Notes: generated from the letters alone by a model not told the origin. A DNA stretch of 64,000 bases from CAWDDG01 sp963801065 (GCA_963801065.1 CAWDDG010000008.1:930001-994000); one strand, 5' to 3'; shown: positions 37,620-46,956, counted from the stretch's first letter. A program made the numbers and translations.

Positions 37620-39095
37620 TCAGCCCCCCACCAGCCCGACCGCGGCAGCGGCGGCCTCGGCGTTGGAGAGGTGGACCGACGCGCCTGCCGCCTGAAGCGT
37701 CCGAGCCTGCCGCTCGAGATCCTGTGGGTCGCCCGCGGTGCCGATGAGCGACGCCAGCACAGCGAGGTCGCGGCCGTCCTCACCCGCGGTCGCGCGGGCC
37801 TTCCGGATGGCCGGCGCCAGCTCCGCGGTCGGGTCGGGGTGTGCGCCGTGTCCGAGGACGACGTCGAGCAGGACGACGCCGCACGCAGCGTCCGCACCCT
37901 CCTCGAGAAGGCGTCGTGCCCGGATACTGCCGTCGATCATCGGATGGGGACGGCCCCGGGTGAGCCGGTCGTCCCCGAAGTCGATCATCAGGTGGCCCGG
38001 CGCCCGGAGGTCGTCGGGCAACATCCACGCGGGCGCCAGCGGGATGTTGGAGCTCACAGCACCGAGGCGGGCGCTGGCGATGAGCATCGCCTCGTCGCAG
38101 AGCGTGCCACCGGAGAACAGCCCGCGCAGCGCGCCGGAGCGTGGTGACCGCTCGTACGGGGCCGGCCAGGCACGCGGCCGGTCCCACTCCAGGCCGGTGC
38201 TCCGGACGAGTCGTTCGGCGACCTCGGTCAGGGTCGGCTGGCCCGGGCCGAGCAGCGCGAACTCCACGGGGACGCCGAGACCTGCGGCGTGTGCCCGGAC
38301 CCGCTCGGCCACGTCAGGGGCCGGCGGCTTCGAGATGACGACGACCCGTTCCGTCGCGTCATCGGCGGCCAGCAGGTCGAGGGCGGCCAGCGTGGATCGA
38401 CCGGCGACCTCCGTGGACAGGTCGCGGCCGCCGACCCCGAGGCAGTGGCTGACGCCGACTCCGGTCGCGTCTAGCAGGCACATGAACTGCTGGGCACCGG
38501 TGCCCGACGCTGCGACGATCCCGACCGGACCGGGCCGGACGACGTTGGCGAACCCGAGGCCGACGCCGGCAACGACGGCAGTCCCGCAGTCCGGGCCCAT
38601 GACGAGCCGGCCGAGGCGGGCAGCGGCCTCCTTGAGTGCGATCTCCTGGTCGAGCGGCACGTTGTCGCTGAACAGGACGACGTCGAGCCCGGCCTGCAGG
38701 GCGTCGAAGGCGTCGGCCGCCGCATGTCGACCGGGCGTGGAGATCAGGGCGAGCGTGGCGCCGTCGGATGCCGCCGTCCGCAGGGTTCGCGGCGCGACGT
38801 CCGCAGCGCCGCCGCCGGTGGGCCGCGCGCGCTCGGCGAGGATCCCGTCCAGCCTGGACAGCGCGGCGCCGAGAGCGGCATCGTCTTCGGCCTCGACGGC
38901 GACGACCATGTCGTTCGCCGATGCGCCGTCCGGGGGCGCGAACCCCATGCCGGCGAGCAGGTCGAGGTTGAGCTCGGTGGCCATCGCGACCAGAGCCGAC
39001 CGCACGCCTGGTTCGGCGGAAACGCGCTGGCTGACCTGCATGAGGCTCACCGAGTCGCGGTAGGCGCCGACGCGCACCTGCAGATGGCGGCTCAC
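37620..39095 (-). CDS. allF: FdrA/AllF-like subunit with CoA-ligase-type fold
   Basis: A 491-residue FdrA-family protein. The family is related to the alpha subunit of succinyl-CoA synthetase and ATP-citrate lyase but lacks proven CoA chemistry. The N-terminus is VSRHLQVRVGAYRDSVSLMQ. Later segments are LVMGPDCGTAVVAGVGLGFANVV, GIVAASGTGAQQFMCLL, HCLGVGGRDLSTEVAG and GLFSGGTLCDEAMLIA. In the carbamoyltransferase it is the AllF subunit. GTG 39095 overlaps the allH stop by 4 bp, and an upstream extension is low-complexity Arg/Ala. Confidence 0.85.
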   Translation of the reverse strand: MSRHLQVRVGAYRDSVSLMQVSQRVSAEPGVRSALVAMATELNLDLLAGMGFAPPDGASANDMVVAVEAEDDAALGAALSRLDGILAERARPTGGGAADVAPRTLRTAASDGATLALISTPGRHAAADAFDALQAGLDVVLFSDNVPLDQEIALKEAAARLGRLVMGPDCGTAVVAGVGLGFANVVRPGPVGIVAASGTGAQQFMCLLDATGVGVSHCLGVGGRDLSTEVAGRSTLAALDLLAADDATERVVVISKPPAPDVAERVRAHAAGLGVPVEFALLGPGQPTLTEVAERLVRSTGLEWDRPRAWPAPYERSPRSGALRGLFSGGTLCDEAMLIASARLGAVSSNIPLAPAWMLPDDLRAPGHLMIDFGDDRLTRGRPHPMIDGSIRARRLLEEGADAACGVVLLDVVLGHGAHPDPTAELAPAIRKARATAGEDGRDLAVLASLIGTAGDPQDLERQARTLQAAGASVHLSNAEAAAAAVGLVGG

Positions 39096-39904
39096 TCGCG
39101 TGCCTGGGCCGATGTCGTGAGGGCGAGAACCACGCCGTGGGCGAGCGCAGTGCCGGAGCTGTGCCCGACGCCGACAAGCCGCCGCACCGAAGCTCCGAGG
39201 TCGCCGCGACCGTCGAGCGCCGCGATCAGGCCGGCGAGCTCGGGCACGCATTCGCCTCGGCTGGCGTGGACGAGCAGCGCCGCCGAGACGTGCGTGGTCT
39301 GGGTGGCGGCGACGTCGCCGACGGCGCGCGCCAGCCGGTCGGCCCGCCTGTCATGCAGAGCGCGGAGCGTGACCAGCATTCCGCAGAGCAGGTCATCGCC
39401 GGCCGGGGTCAGGCCGGTGCCGCGGCCGACGGCGGCTGCGACCGCACCGGGCACCAACCGGCCGGTGAGCCATGCCGCCAGGAGCGGGACGATCATCGCG
39501 ACGGTGGGCCCGAGCGGATCGAGCAGCCGCCTGACCGCGTGCGCCCGCTCGAAGACGTCACGGCGCACCTCGAGGCGAGGTCGCAGCGGTCGCCACCAGC
39601 GGCCGACCCCGATCCAGGTCTCGCCGAGCCGCACCCCGCCGTCACCGACGACCGCACGGCCGAGATGGGCCGGAAGCGGTCCTGGCAGGACGAGCGATGG
39701 AGGGAGCCGCACCGCCTCCGGCGTGCACACGCAGACGAGGGGGACCCGCTCGTCGTCGGCGACGACGTGCAGGGCAGCGTCGTACATGCCGACTACCCGG
39801 GCCAGCCGGGGTGGCCCCTCGAGCAGCGGCGCCAGGACCGTGGATGCCGCCGCCAGCCGGGTCGTGACAGGTGCGCTGGTCGGCTTGAGCGTGCGGACCG
39901 CCAC
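39092..39904 (-). CDS. allH: DUF2877 protein, AllH-like subunit
   Basis: A 270-residue DUF2877 (YlbF) protein, the third subunit of the AllFGH-type complex. Recognisable segments are VGMYDAALHVVADDERVPLV, the glycine-rich VGRGTGLTPAGDDLLCGML and VRRLVGVGHSSGTALAHGVVL. Start GTG 39904 was chosen because GGGAGGG lies just upstream on the minus strand. It is the first gene of allH-allF-allG and divergent from pucR, with 56 bp between the starts, so a shared regulatory region is likely. Confidence 0.82.
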   Translation of the reverse strand: MAVRTLKPTSAPVTTRLAAASTVLAPLLEGPPRLARVVGMYDAALHVVADDERVPLVCVCTPEAVRLPPSLVLPGPLPAHLGRAVVGDGGVRLGETWIGVGRWWRPLRPRLEVRRDVFERAHAVRRLLDPLGPTVAMIVPLLAAWLTGRLVPGAVAAAVGRGTGLTPAGDDLLCGMLVTLRALHDRRADRLARAVGDVAATQTTHVSAALLVHASRGECVPELAGLIAALDGRGDLGASVRRLVGVGHSSGTALAHGVVLALTTSAQARE

Positions 39905-39960
39905 CCGACCCTCCCGTCCATGGTTCCTCGGACGGTAGCCCGCCCGGTACGGTCGCCCGC
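39905..39960. promoter_or_regulatory. Divergent promoter region between allH and pucR
   Basis: Only 56 bp separate the two divergent starts. A -10-like TACGGT lies about 8 bp before the pucR ATG, and the allH ribosome site GGGAGGG overlaps the other end. A PucR-type regulator usually binds its own divergent promoter, so the operator probably lies here; no convincing palindrome was identified. Confidence 0.35.
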
Positions 39961-41676
39961 ATGGGGAATGTTGCCGATGCGGGGAACGAGACACGCCAGG
40001 ACTTGCCAGCCGACGTGCCGGCCGAGGTCGCCCTGGCCGCGGGTGTCACCGTCCGCGAGGTCCTGGACACACCGGCGCTCTCCGGCGCGCGCCTGCTCGC
40101 CGGTGCCTCGGGCCTCGACCGGGTTGTCCGCCGGCTCAACGTCATGGAGGTGCCCGACGTCCTGCCGTGGGTGAAGGCGCACGAGCTGTTGCTGACCACC
40201 GGATACCCCGTTCGCTCGACGCCCGACGGCGTGCCCTCGTTGCTGGCCGCGCTCGACGACCGCGGGCTCGCCGCCGTCGGGATCAAGCTCAACCGGTACC
40301 TGGACGAGCTGCCCGCCGACGCGCTGAAGGTGGCCGACGAGCGGGGGCTGCCGCTGATCCAGCTTCCCGACGGGGTCGGGCTTCGACGACATCCTCAACC
40401 AGGTGTTGACCGAGGTCCTGAACCGGCAGGCGTCACTGCTCGAACGAAGCGAGGAGGTGCACCGCGCGCTCGTGGCGATCGTCCTCGACGGCGGGGGGCT
40501 GAGCGAGCTGGTGCGCGAGATGGCCGTCGTCCTGGGCGGCCCCGTGCTCGTCACCACGGCCGACGGGCGGGTGCTGGCGGAGGGCGGGAGCGTCGACGAG
40601 CTCGCGGCGCTGCGGCAGACGTCGTGCTTCGAGCCGTCCGGCCGTTTCCTCACCGAGCGCGAGCCACCGTGGCGTTCACCGGCACGACGACCTCGACGGC
40701 TGGCACGCCGTCGTGCCGGTCATCGCCGGCAAGTTCGACCACGGCCGGATCGCCACCTTCTCGCGTGACCGGCCACTCGACGAGCGGGATCTCCACGTCC
40801 TGGAGCGGGCCGCGACCGTCGCCGCGCTTGCCGTCACGAAGCAGCTCGCCGTCCGGGCCGTGGAAGACAAGTACCGGGGCGACTTCCTCCGTGACGTGCT
40901 ATCGGCCAGGGCCGGCGATCGCGACCGGGTCGTCGCGCACTGCGAGTCACTGGGCTGGGACATCGACCGGCCGCTGGTGGTCGTGGTCGCGGAGTTGGAC
41001 CCGGAGACGACGACGGCGCAACGCTCGGGCATGGAGCTGCGCCCGGTGCAGGAGCGCTTCGCCGCCGCATGGGAAGGCGCAGTTCGGATGCGCGACGCCC
41101 GGGCGCCGGTCGTGGGTTTCACCCAGGAGGTCGTGGCGCTGGTGGGGGTACCACCGGGGTCCGACCCGGATCGGGTGGTCCGAGACGTGGTGCGCGAGGT
41201 GTCCGGGGACGGAGGAGGGGGCCGCCGCTCGTTCGCGACCGGGGTGAGCCGGGTCGTCGACGATCCGCAGTTGATCCCCGAGGCGTACGAGCAGGCGCGT
41301 CGTGCCGTCCAGGTCGGTCGCCAGCTCCACGGCTCCGGCGCCAGTCGCCCACTTCGACGCGCTGGGCACGTTCCGAGTGCTGAGCCTGGTGCGGGATCCG
41401 GCGGAGCTGCACAGTTTCGTCGCCGAGACGTTGGGCACGTTGGCGTCCGACGACGACCCCGAGGCCGCCGACCTGCGGCACACCCTTCAGGTGCTTCTCG
41501 ACACCAACCTCAACGTCGCCGAGGCCGCCCGGAGGCTGTTCGTGCACTACAACACGCTGCGCTACCGGATCGGCAAGCTCGAGCGCCTGCTCGGCCCGTT
41601 CCCGACGGACCCGGACCTCCGCCTCGATCTGGCGCTCGCCCTGAAGGTCCTTCAGATGCGCGGCCTCCAGCGGTGA
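39961..41676 (+). CDS. PucR-family transcriptional regulator (three frameshifts)
   Basis: A regulator of about 570 residues. The N-terminal PucR sensor domain reads VTVREVLDTPALSGARLLAG, RVVRRLNVMEVPDVLPWVKA and HELLLTTGYPV. The middle part is GAF-like (HRALVAIVLDGGGLSELVRE). The C-terminal HTH_30 domain has LLDTNLNVAEAARRLFVHYN and TLRYRIGKLERLLG. Four pieces lie in successive frames, with breaks near 40380, 40672 and 41336, each fitting one inserted base. PucR proteins control purine/ureide and amine catabolism. Its place between the allHFG genes and the Mo-hydroxylase genes suggests it regulates both. Confidence 0.87.
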
Positions 41677-41740
41677 CTGGAGGATCTTCCATAGACGCCC
41701 CTCTTGCGTCAGACCTGTACCGCCGAGGGAGGATCGGCCC

Positions 41741-42595
41741 GTGAAGCCGTCGCCGTTCGCGTACCACCGGCCGACGACACACGACGAGATGCTCGACGTG
41801 CTTGCCGAGGTCGGACCCGATGGCAAGGTGCTCGCCGGCGGCCAGAGCCTGGTCCCGCTGATGTCGATGCGGCTCGCCGCACCCGCTCACCTGGTCGACA
41901 TCAACCACGTCTCCGGACTCGACCGGGTGTGGACCGACGGCGACGGCGTCCGAGTGGGCGCGACAGCCCGGCATGCCGACCTCGAGCGCGACGACGCCGC
42001 CTTCGCGTCCGTACCACTGCTCCGCCAGGCGCTGGTCCACGTCGCACATCCGACGATCCGCAACCGTGGGACGACCGTCGGCAGCCTCGCCCACGCCGAC
42101 CCGTCGGGCGAGATGACCGCGGTACTGGCCCTCCTCGGCGGCACCGTCATGCTAAGACGGCGCGGCGGGGAGCGTGTGGTCTCGGCCGACGACTTCTTCC
42201 TCGGCCCGCTGGAGTCGGCGGTGGAGCCGGGCGAGGTCGCGGTCGAGGCATTCTTCCCGGCACCGGCGCCACGCACTGGTTCGGCGTGGGTGGAGGTCTC
42301 ACGACGGCACGGCGACTACGCCGTGTGCGGCGTCGGCGCCCTGGCGACGCTCGACGACGACCTGCGGGTCAGCGCAGCCCGGGTCGGGCTGATCTCGGTC
42401 GGACCGACGCCCGTCGTCATCGACGTCACCGGAGCCGTGAGCGGTCAGGCTCACGACGCGGCCGACGTCATCAGCGCCGGACGGCTGGTCGGCGCCACGG
42501 TCGATCCGGAGCCGGACATCCACGCGACGGCCGCGTACCGCCGCCACCTCGCCGAGACGTTGTGCGCGCGCGCCCTGCGACGCGGCGATCCGTGA
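41741..42595 (+). CDS. FAD-binding subunit of a molybdenum hydroxylase (CoxM-like)
   Basis: A 284-residue FAD subunit of the xanthine dehydrogenase/CO dehydrogenase family; it carries electrons from the 2Fe-2S subunit to FAD. FAD-binding motifs are KVLAGGQSLVPLM (about 29-41) and GTTVGSLAHADPSGEM (about 110-125). The C-terminal CO_deh_flav_C domain includes WVEVSRRHGDYAVCGVGALA. GTG 41741 is preceded by GGAGG. It begins the hydroxylase operon M-S-L-G, co-directional with pucR. Confidence 0.93.
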   Translation: MKPSPFAYHRPTTHDEMLDVLAEVGPDGKVLAGGQSLVPLMSMRLAAPAHLVDINHVSGLDRVWTDGDGVRVGATARHADLERDDAAFASVPLLRQALVHVAHPTIRNRGTTVGSLAHADPSGEMTAVLALLGGTVMLRRRGGERVVSADDFFLGPLESAVEPGEVAVEAFFPAPAPRTGSAWVEVSRRHGDYAVCGVGALATLDDDLRVSAARVGLISVGPTPVVIDVTGAVSGQAHDAADVISAGRLVGATVDPEPDIHATAAYRRHLAETLCARALRRGDP

Positions 42596-42613
42596 CGCGG
42601 CAGAGGGGGCAGC

Positions 42614-43106
42614 GTGACCGACCTGCACGACGTCGAGCTCGATGGTCAACGGGGTGCCACGCTCCGCACGCGTTCCGGCCCGCCGCCTGCTGTCCGACTT
42701 CCTGCGGCACGACCTGAAGCTCACCGGGACGCATGTCGGTTGTGAGCACGGCGTGTGCGGCGCCTGCACGGTCCTCGTCGACGGACGTCCCGCCCGGTCG
42801 TGCCTGCTCTTCGCGGTAAGCGTGCACGGCTCGGTGGTCACGACGGTCGAGGGGTGCAGCGAGCCCGACGGGTCCCTCGGCACGGTGCAGCAGGCGTTCT
42901 GGGACTGCCACGGGCTGCAGTGCGGCTTCTGTACGCCGGGGTTCGTCACCACTGTCACCGCGTATCTCGACGAGAATCCGGAGCCCACGGAGGACGAGGC
43001 TCGTGAGGCCATCGCCGGCAACCTGTGTCGCTGCACGGGGTACCAGAACATCGTGGCGTCGGTGCTGCGAGCCGCCGAGCTCCGCCGCGAAGGGGCGCGC
43101 ACGTGA
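42614..43106 (+). CDS. 2Fe-2S subunit of a molybdenum hydroxylase (CoxS-like; one frameshift)
   Basis: A small subunit with two 2Fe-2S clusters. The N-terminal plant-type cluster is in HVGCEHGVCGACTVLVDG plus RPARSCLL. The C-terminal cluster is in LQCGFCTPGF and GNLCRCTGYQN. The first codons from GTG 42614 (TDLHDVEL), which has a ribosome site, are out of frame with the rest from ATG 42642 (MVNGVPRSARV). One extra base near 42641 explains this. Repaired length is about 163 residues, normal for the family. The stop overlaps the large-subunit GTG by 4 bp. Confidence 0.92.
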
Positions 43107-45491
43107 CGACCCGGACGATGGGCGAGCCGGTCGCCCGGCGTGAGGACCCTCGCCTGTTGTCCGGTCATGGCCGGTTCCTCGACGACCTGGGCCACGATGC
43201 CCTGGGCGTCGCCTTCGTCCGAAGCCCGCATGCCCACGCACGCGTCGTCGACATCGACGTGACCGGCGCGCTCGACGTCGACGGCCTGGTCGCGATCTAC
43301 ACCCATGACGACCTCACCGACCGGCTCGCCGAGCCGCTGCCGCTGCTGATCCCGCACCCCTCCCTGACGCACGGCCGCACGCCGTACGCGCTGGCCAAGG
43401 ACGAGGTCAACCACGTCGGCGAAGCAGTCGCAATGGTCGTGGCTGCCGATCGCTACGTCGCGGAGGATGCGTGCGACCGGATCCAGGTGACGTACGAGCC
43501 GCGGCCGGCCGTCGTCGGGATCGACAATGCCCGCGCAGCGACCCACCTCGTGCACGACGACGTCCCGGGCAACGTCGCCGCCCACATGGTCCAGGAGACC
43601 GGCGACGCGCGGGTCGCGATCGACGCGGCGCCGCACGTGCTCGAGCTCGACCTGGACGTCGAGCGGAGTGCGTCGACGCCGCTGGAGGGCAAGGGCGTCT
43701 ACGCCCGCTGGGACGCCGACGACAGGAGCCTGCGCGTCTACACCTCCACCCAGACGTCGACCAGCGTGCGGGCCGCGATCGCGGCCAAGCTGGATCTTCC
43801 ACCGGACCGGGTCGAGGTCGTCGCGCCCGACGTCGGCGGCGGCTTCGGCGTCAAGATCGTCCACCCGTGGCCGGAAGAGGTCCTGGTGCCCTGGGCGGCG
43901 ATCAGGCTGGGCCGCGAGGTCAAGTGGGTCGAGGACCGCCGCGAGCACTTCGTGTCGAGCGCCCACGAGCGCGGCCAGCTCCAGCACGTGCGGGTGGGAT
44001 TCGACGACGACGGGCGGCTGCTGGGGCTCGACGTCAGGTTCTGGCACGACAACGGCGCCTACACGCCCTACGGGATCATCGTCCCGATCGTCACCTCGAC
44101 CCAGCTGCTGGGTCCGTACAAGCCCGGCGCCTACCGGGTCGAGTTCGAGAGCCTCTATACGAACACCGTGCTGGTCACCCCGTACCGCGGGGCCGGGCGC
44201 CCGCAGGGCTGCTTCGCGATGGAGCGGACGATGGACGCGATCGCCGCATATCTGGGGATCGACCGGGCCGAGGTCCGGCAGCGCAACTTCATCCAGCCCG
44301 GCGAGATGCCGTACGACTTCGGTCTCACCTTCCAGGACGGCCGGCCGCTGATCTACGACTCGGGCGACTACCCGGCGAGCCTGGAGAAGCTGAGGAAGCT
44401 GGTCGGCTGGGACGAGTTCGACGCCTACCGCGAGCAGGCGCGTGCCGAGGGCCGCCGGGTCGGGTATCGGGCTCGCCTGCTACGTCGAGGGCACCGGCGT
44501 CGGACCGTACGAGGGCGGCTGGGTCAAGGTCGAGACCGACGGCAGCGTGGTCGTCGCGACGGGTCTCACCACCCAGGGGCAAGGGCACCAGACGGCGTTC
44601 GCCCAGGTGGCAGCCGATGTGCTGGGTGTCCCCCTCGATCGTGTGACGGTGACGACGGGCGACACACGCCGGTTCCGATATGCCGTCGGAACGTTCGCGT
44701 CACGAGCCCTGGTCATGAGCGGGAACGCAATCGCCGCCGCGGCGCGGAAGGTCCGGGAGAAGGCGCTGCGCATCGCGGGCGAGGCGCTGGAGGCCGACCC
44801 GCGCGACCTCGAGATCGTCGAGGGACTCGTGCGCGTCCGCGGCGTCCCGACGTCGTCGATCCCGCTTTCGACCGTGGCGGTGCTGTCGAACCCGCTGCGG
44901 TACGCGTTCGATGCGGAGTCCGCGCGGGCAACGCAGTTCGCCACGGCGGCCGACCCGGACAGACCTCCAGTTGCCGAGGGCGAGGAGCCAGGGCTCGAGG
45001 CGACCGGCTACTACTCGCCACCGCGGGCGACGTTCGCCAACGGCATGCACGCGGCTGTCGTCGAGACCGACCCCGAGACGGCCGAGATCAAGGTGCTCCG
45101 CTACTGCGTCGTCCACGACTGCGGCACCTTGGTCAATCCGCGCATCGTGGAGGGACAGGTCCACGGGGGAGTCGCGCAGGGCGTCGGTGGCGCGCTGTAC
45201 GAGCGGATGGTCTACGACTCCGACGGGCAGCTTCTCAACGCGTCGTTCATGGACTTCCTCATGCCGTACGCCAGCGAGGTCCCGAAGATCGAGACCGACC
45301 ACCTCGAGACCCCGTCACCGCTTAACCCGCTCGGCGTCAAGGGCGCGGGCGAGGCCGGCGTGATCCCCGGCATGGCCGTCTTCGCGTCGGCGATCTCGGA
45401 CGCCGAAGGCTTCGCCATCACCCGGATGCCGATCTCGCCCAGCGAGTTGTTCGATCTACGCCGCCAGCACGAGGAGGACGTCGCCCGATGA
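43103..45491 (+). CDS. Molybdopterin-binding large subunit of a molybdenum hydroxylase (CoxL-like, not CO dehydrogenase; one frameshift)
   Basis: The catalytic subunit, about 795 residues after repair. Visible are the N-terminal hammerhead domain (GEPVARREDPRLLSGHGRFL), the Moco-binding region PDVGGGFGVKIV, and the active-site Glu in LGVKGAGEAGVIPG near the C-terminus. The active-site loop reads VTPYRGAGRPQG. Genuine aerobic CO dehydrogenase (form I) has AYxCSFR with the Cu-binding Cys, so this enzyme is a form II-like or other heterocycle/aldehyde hydroxylase. A break near 44463 is fixed by removing one G (VG|IGLACYVEGTG). The substrate is unknown; context suggests a nitrogen heterocycle. 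Confidence 0.92.
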
Positions 45492-46120
45492 AGGTCTCCG
45501 GTACCGCGGTGCTGCACGCGCCCCGCGACAAGGTGTGGGCCGCGCTCAACGACCCCGCCGTCCTGGTGCGCACGATCCCCGGCTGTCAGCAGCTCGAGCA
45601 GGTGGGCCCGGACGCATACCGGGCCACCGTCATGGCCGGCGTCGCGTCGATCAAGGGGACGTACTCCGGAGACGTCCGGCTGTCCGACCAGACGGAGCCG
45701 GATTCGTTCGTCATGCACGCCTCCGGAGCCGGCGCGCCGGGCACCGTGAGCGCCGATGTGCGGGTCACCCTGGCCGACGCCGACGACGGCGCGACCAGGC
45801 TGGAGTACGACGCCGACGCCATCGTCGGCGGCGTGATCGGCGGCGTGGGCCAGCGGATGCTGGCCGGGGTCGCCAAGAAGACCGCCGGCGAGTTCTTCAC
45901 CGCGGTCGACGACGTGCTGACCGGTAGGGCGGACCTCGCCCCAGCCGCGGCTGCGGCCGCCGGGCCGGCCGGTGCGCCTGCAGCTGCCGCGCCGGCGGTG
46001 TACACCGCGCCGCAGCGCCAGCGGCAGGCCGTGCCGGTGGGTGTGGTGCTGGGGGCCGTGGTGGTGGGCGCGCTGATCGCCCTGGCCGGTGTCCTGATCG
46101 GCTGGCTCATCGCCTCCTGA
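45488..46120 (+). CDS. CoxG-like SRPBCC protein with C-terminal membrane anchor
   Basis: A 210-residue protein. Residues 1-145 form an SRPBCC/CoxG domain (MKVSGTAVLHAPRDKVWAAL, PGCQQLEQVGPDAYRATVMA, IVGGVIGGVGQRMLAGVAKKT). An Ala/Pro-rich linker (about 153-175) leads to one membrane helix VGVVLGAVVVGALIALAGVL. CoxG anchors CO dehydrogenase to the membrane and to its electron acceptor, and is found with many related Mo-hydroxylases. The start overlaps the large subunit by 4 bp. Last gene of the operon. Confidence 0.9.
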   Translation: MKVSGTAVLHAPRDKVWAALNDPAVLVRTIPGCQQLEQVGPDAYRATVMAGVASIKGTYSGDVRLSDQTEPDSFVMHASGAGAPGTVSADVRVTLADADDGATRLEYDADAIVGGVIGGVGQRMLAGVAKKTAGEFFTAVDDVLTGRADLAPAAAAAAGPAGAPAAAAPAVYTAPQRQRQAVPVGVVLGAVVVGALIALAGVLIGWLIAS

Positions 46121-46148
46121 CCGGTCCTCCCGCCGACCCTCTCGCCAA

Positions 46149-46206
46149 CTTGTGGCGGGTTTTCAACGTTAATCCGAGTGTCATGACGTTGATTTCCCGC
46201 CACAAG
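46149..46206. repeat. Long imperfect palindrome at the break point of an alkD remnant
   Basis: The arms 46149-46169 and 46186-46206 (21 bp each) are complementary except for three central positions (TTT against AAA). The outer half of the left arm reads CTTGTGGCGGG. The loop is 16 bp. It lies directly where the alkD-like remnant ends. It could act as a bidirectional terminator for the hydroxylase operon, or be a small mobile palindrome. Confidence 0.75.
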
Positions 46207-46491
46207 ATGCTGGCGCTGATGTTTCCGCAGGTATAGCTGGCAGAGCTCCCGGCGCACACCGTTTGGCGTCTTGGGCCCCGAGGCCTGGTAGGCCATGATC
46301 TTGATGCCGCCCGCGCGAACCTCGTGAACCGGACTGTCGAGCAGCTTTTCGATCTCGCCGAGCGGCAAGTCCGCGAACTCCTTGCTGAGCCTGAACACAT
46401 CGCCCATGCGGACGCCGACGAAGACGTCGCCCTTGTCCGGTTTGAAGGAACGCTCGTACCGGGCCTGTTGGGCCTGTGACCGAAGCGCCAT
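46207..46491 (-). pseudogene. Truncated DNA alkylation repair (AlkD-like) gene
   Basis: The minus strand encodes an AlkD-type HEAT-repeat segment: QARYERSFKPDKGDVFVGVR, MGDVFRLSKEFADLPLGEIE, KLLDSPVHEVRAGGIKIM, then RRELCQLYLRKH. In intact AlkD proteins this is only the N-terminal third to half; here the similarity stops at the palindrome at 46149-46206. ATG 46491 may be the original or a nearby start. It is a degraded gene, not expected to be functional. Confidence 0.6.
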
Positions 46492-46509
46492 CAGGCGTTC
46501 GATGTACTG

Positions 46510-46686
46510 ATGGCGGAGGGGCGGTCCAACGGCGCGATCGCCGAACGGCTGGTGATGAGTCCGAAGACGGTGGAGACACACGTCCGTCAGATCCTGCAGA
46601 AGCTCGACCTTCAGGCGTCGCCCGAAGACCATAGGCGAGTGCTCGCCGTGCTCGAGTACCTTCGCGGCGCGGGCCGGCCGCCTTAA
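46510..46686 (+). pseudogene. Remnant of a LuxR/NarL-type response regulator (HTH only)
   Basis: A 58-codon frame encodes MAEGRSNGAIAERLVMSPKT and VETHVRQILQKLDLQASPED, an almost perfect NarL/LuxR recognition helix-turn-helix, then a short tail ending RGAGRPP. The receiver domain and the start of the HTH are missing; the upstream codons (AFDVL) run into the alkD remnant on the other strand. A hairpin follows the stop. It is likely the C-terminal stump of a deleted regulator, although a free HTH protein cannot be ruled out. Confidence 0.6.
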
Positions 46687-46699
46687 GGCCGGCTTAAGG
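46681..46699 (+). terminator. Hairpin after the LuxR remnant
   Basis: CCTTAAG (46681-46687) and CTTAAGG (46693-46699) form a perfect 7-bp stem with a 5-base loop. It contains the stop codon of the remnant, and further G/C pairs are possible outside. There is no T run, so the terminator role is only probable. Confidence 0.4.
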
Positions 46700-46719
46700 G
46701 TGCCGGCCATCATTTGTGC

Positions 46720-46899
46720 GTGGACACGTTCGTAGTGCGGCTCTTCCCCGTCGGGGGAGTGGAAGCGCCGCTGCTTCGGGGGGTGGTGTCCCGGGTGGCC
46801 AGCGGGAACAGCGTGAGCTTTCACTCAGTGGACGAGCTGGTCGCATTCCTCGTCGATCCCCTCGGGGGGCAGGGGATCGACGAGGAGCCCGCTTCGTGA
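46720..46899 (+). CDS. Small conserved-looking protein upstream of the STAND regulator
   Basis: A 59-residue protein from GTG 46720 (MDTFVVRLFPV) with LLRGVVSRVASGNSVSFHSV and DELVAFLVDPL. Similar short proteins of the form (V)VRxW...LRGxVEHVASGxxxxFxxxxELxxFL are, as I recall, common in actinobacteria and often lie beside regulators. No function is known to me. Codon use is normal. It ends 58 bp before the large regulator. Confidence 0.5.
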   Translation: MDTFVVRLFPVGGVEAPLLRGVVSRVASGNSVSFHSVDELVAFLVDPLGGQGIDEEPAS

Positions 46900-46956
46900 C
46901 TGCCGGGGTGTCACAATCGTGGCACCCTGGATCACTGAGCGGCACGAAGAGGTCAC

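Noticed and set aside
41741..46120. Aerobic carbon monoxide dehydrogenase cluster
   Set aside because: Gene order resembles cox, but the large subunit lacks the Cys-Ser-Phe-Arg loop of form I CO dehydrogenase.
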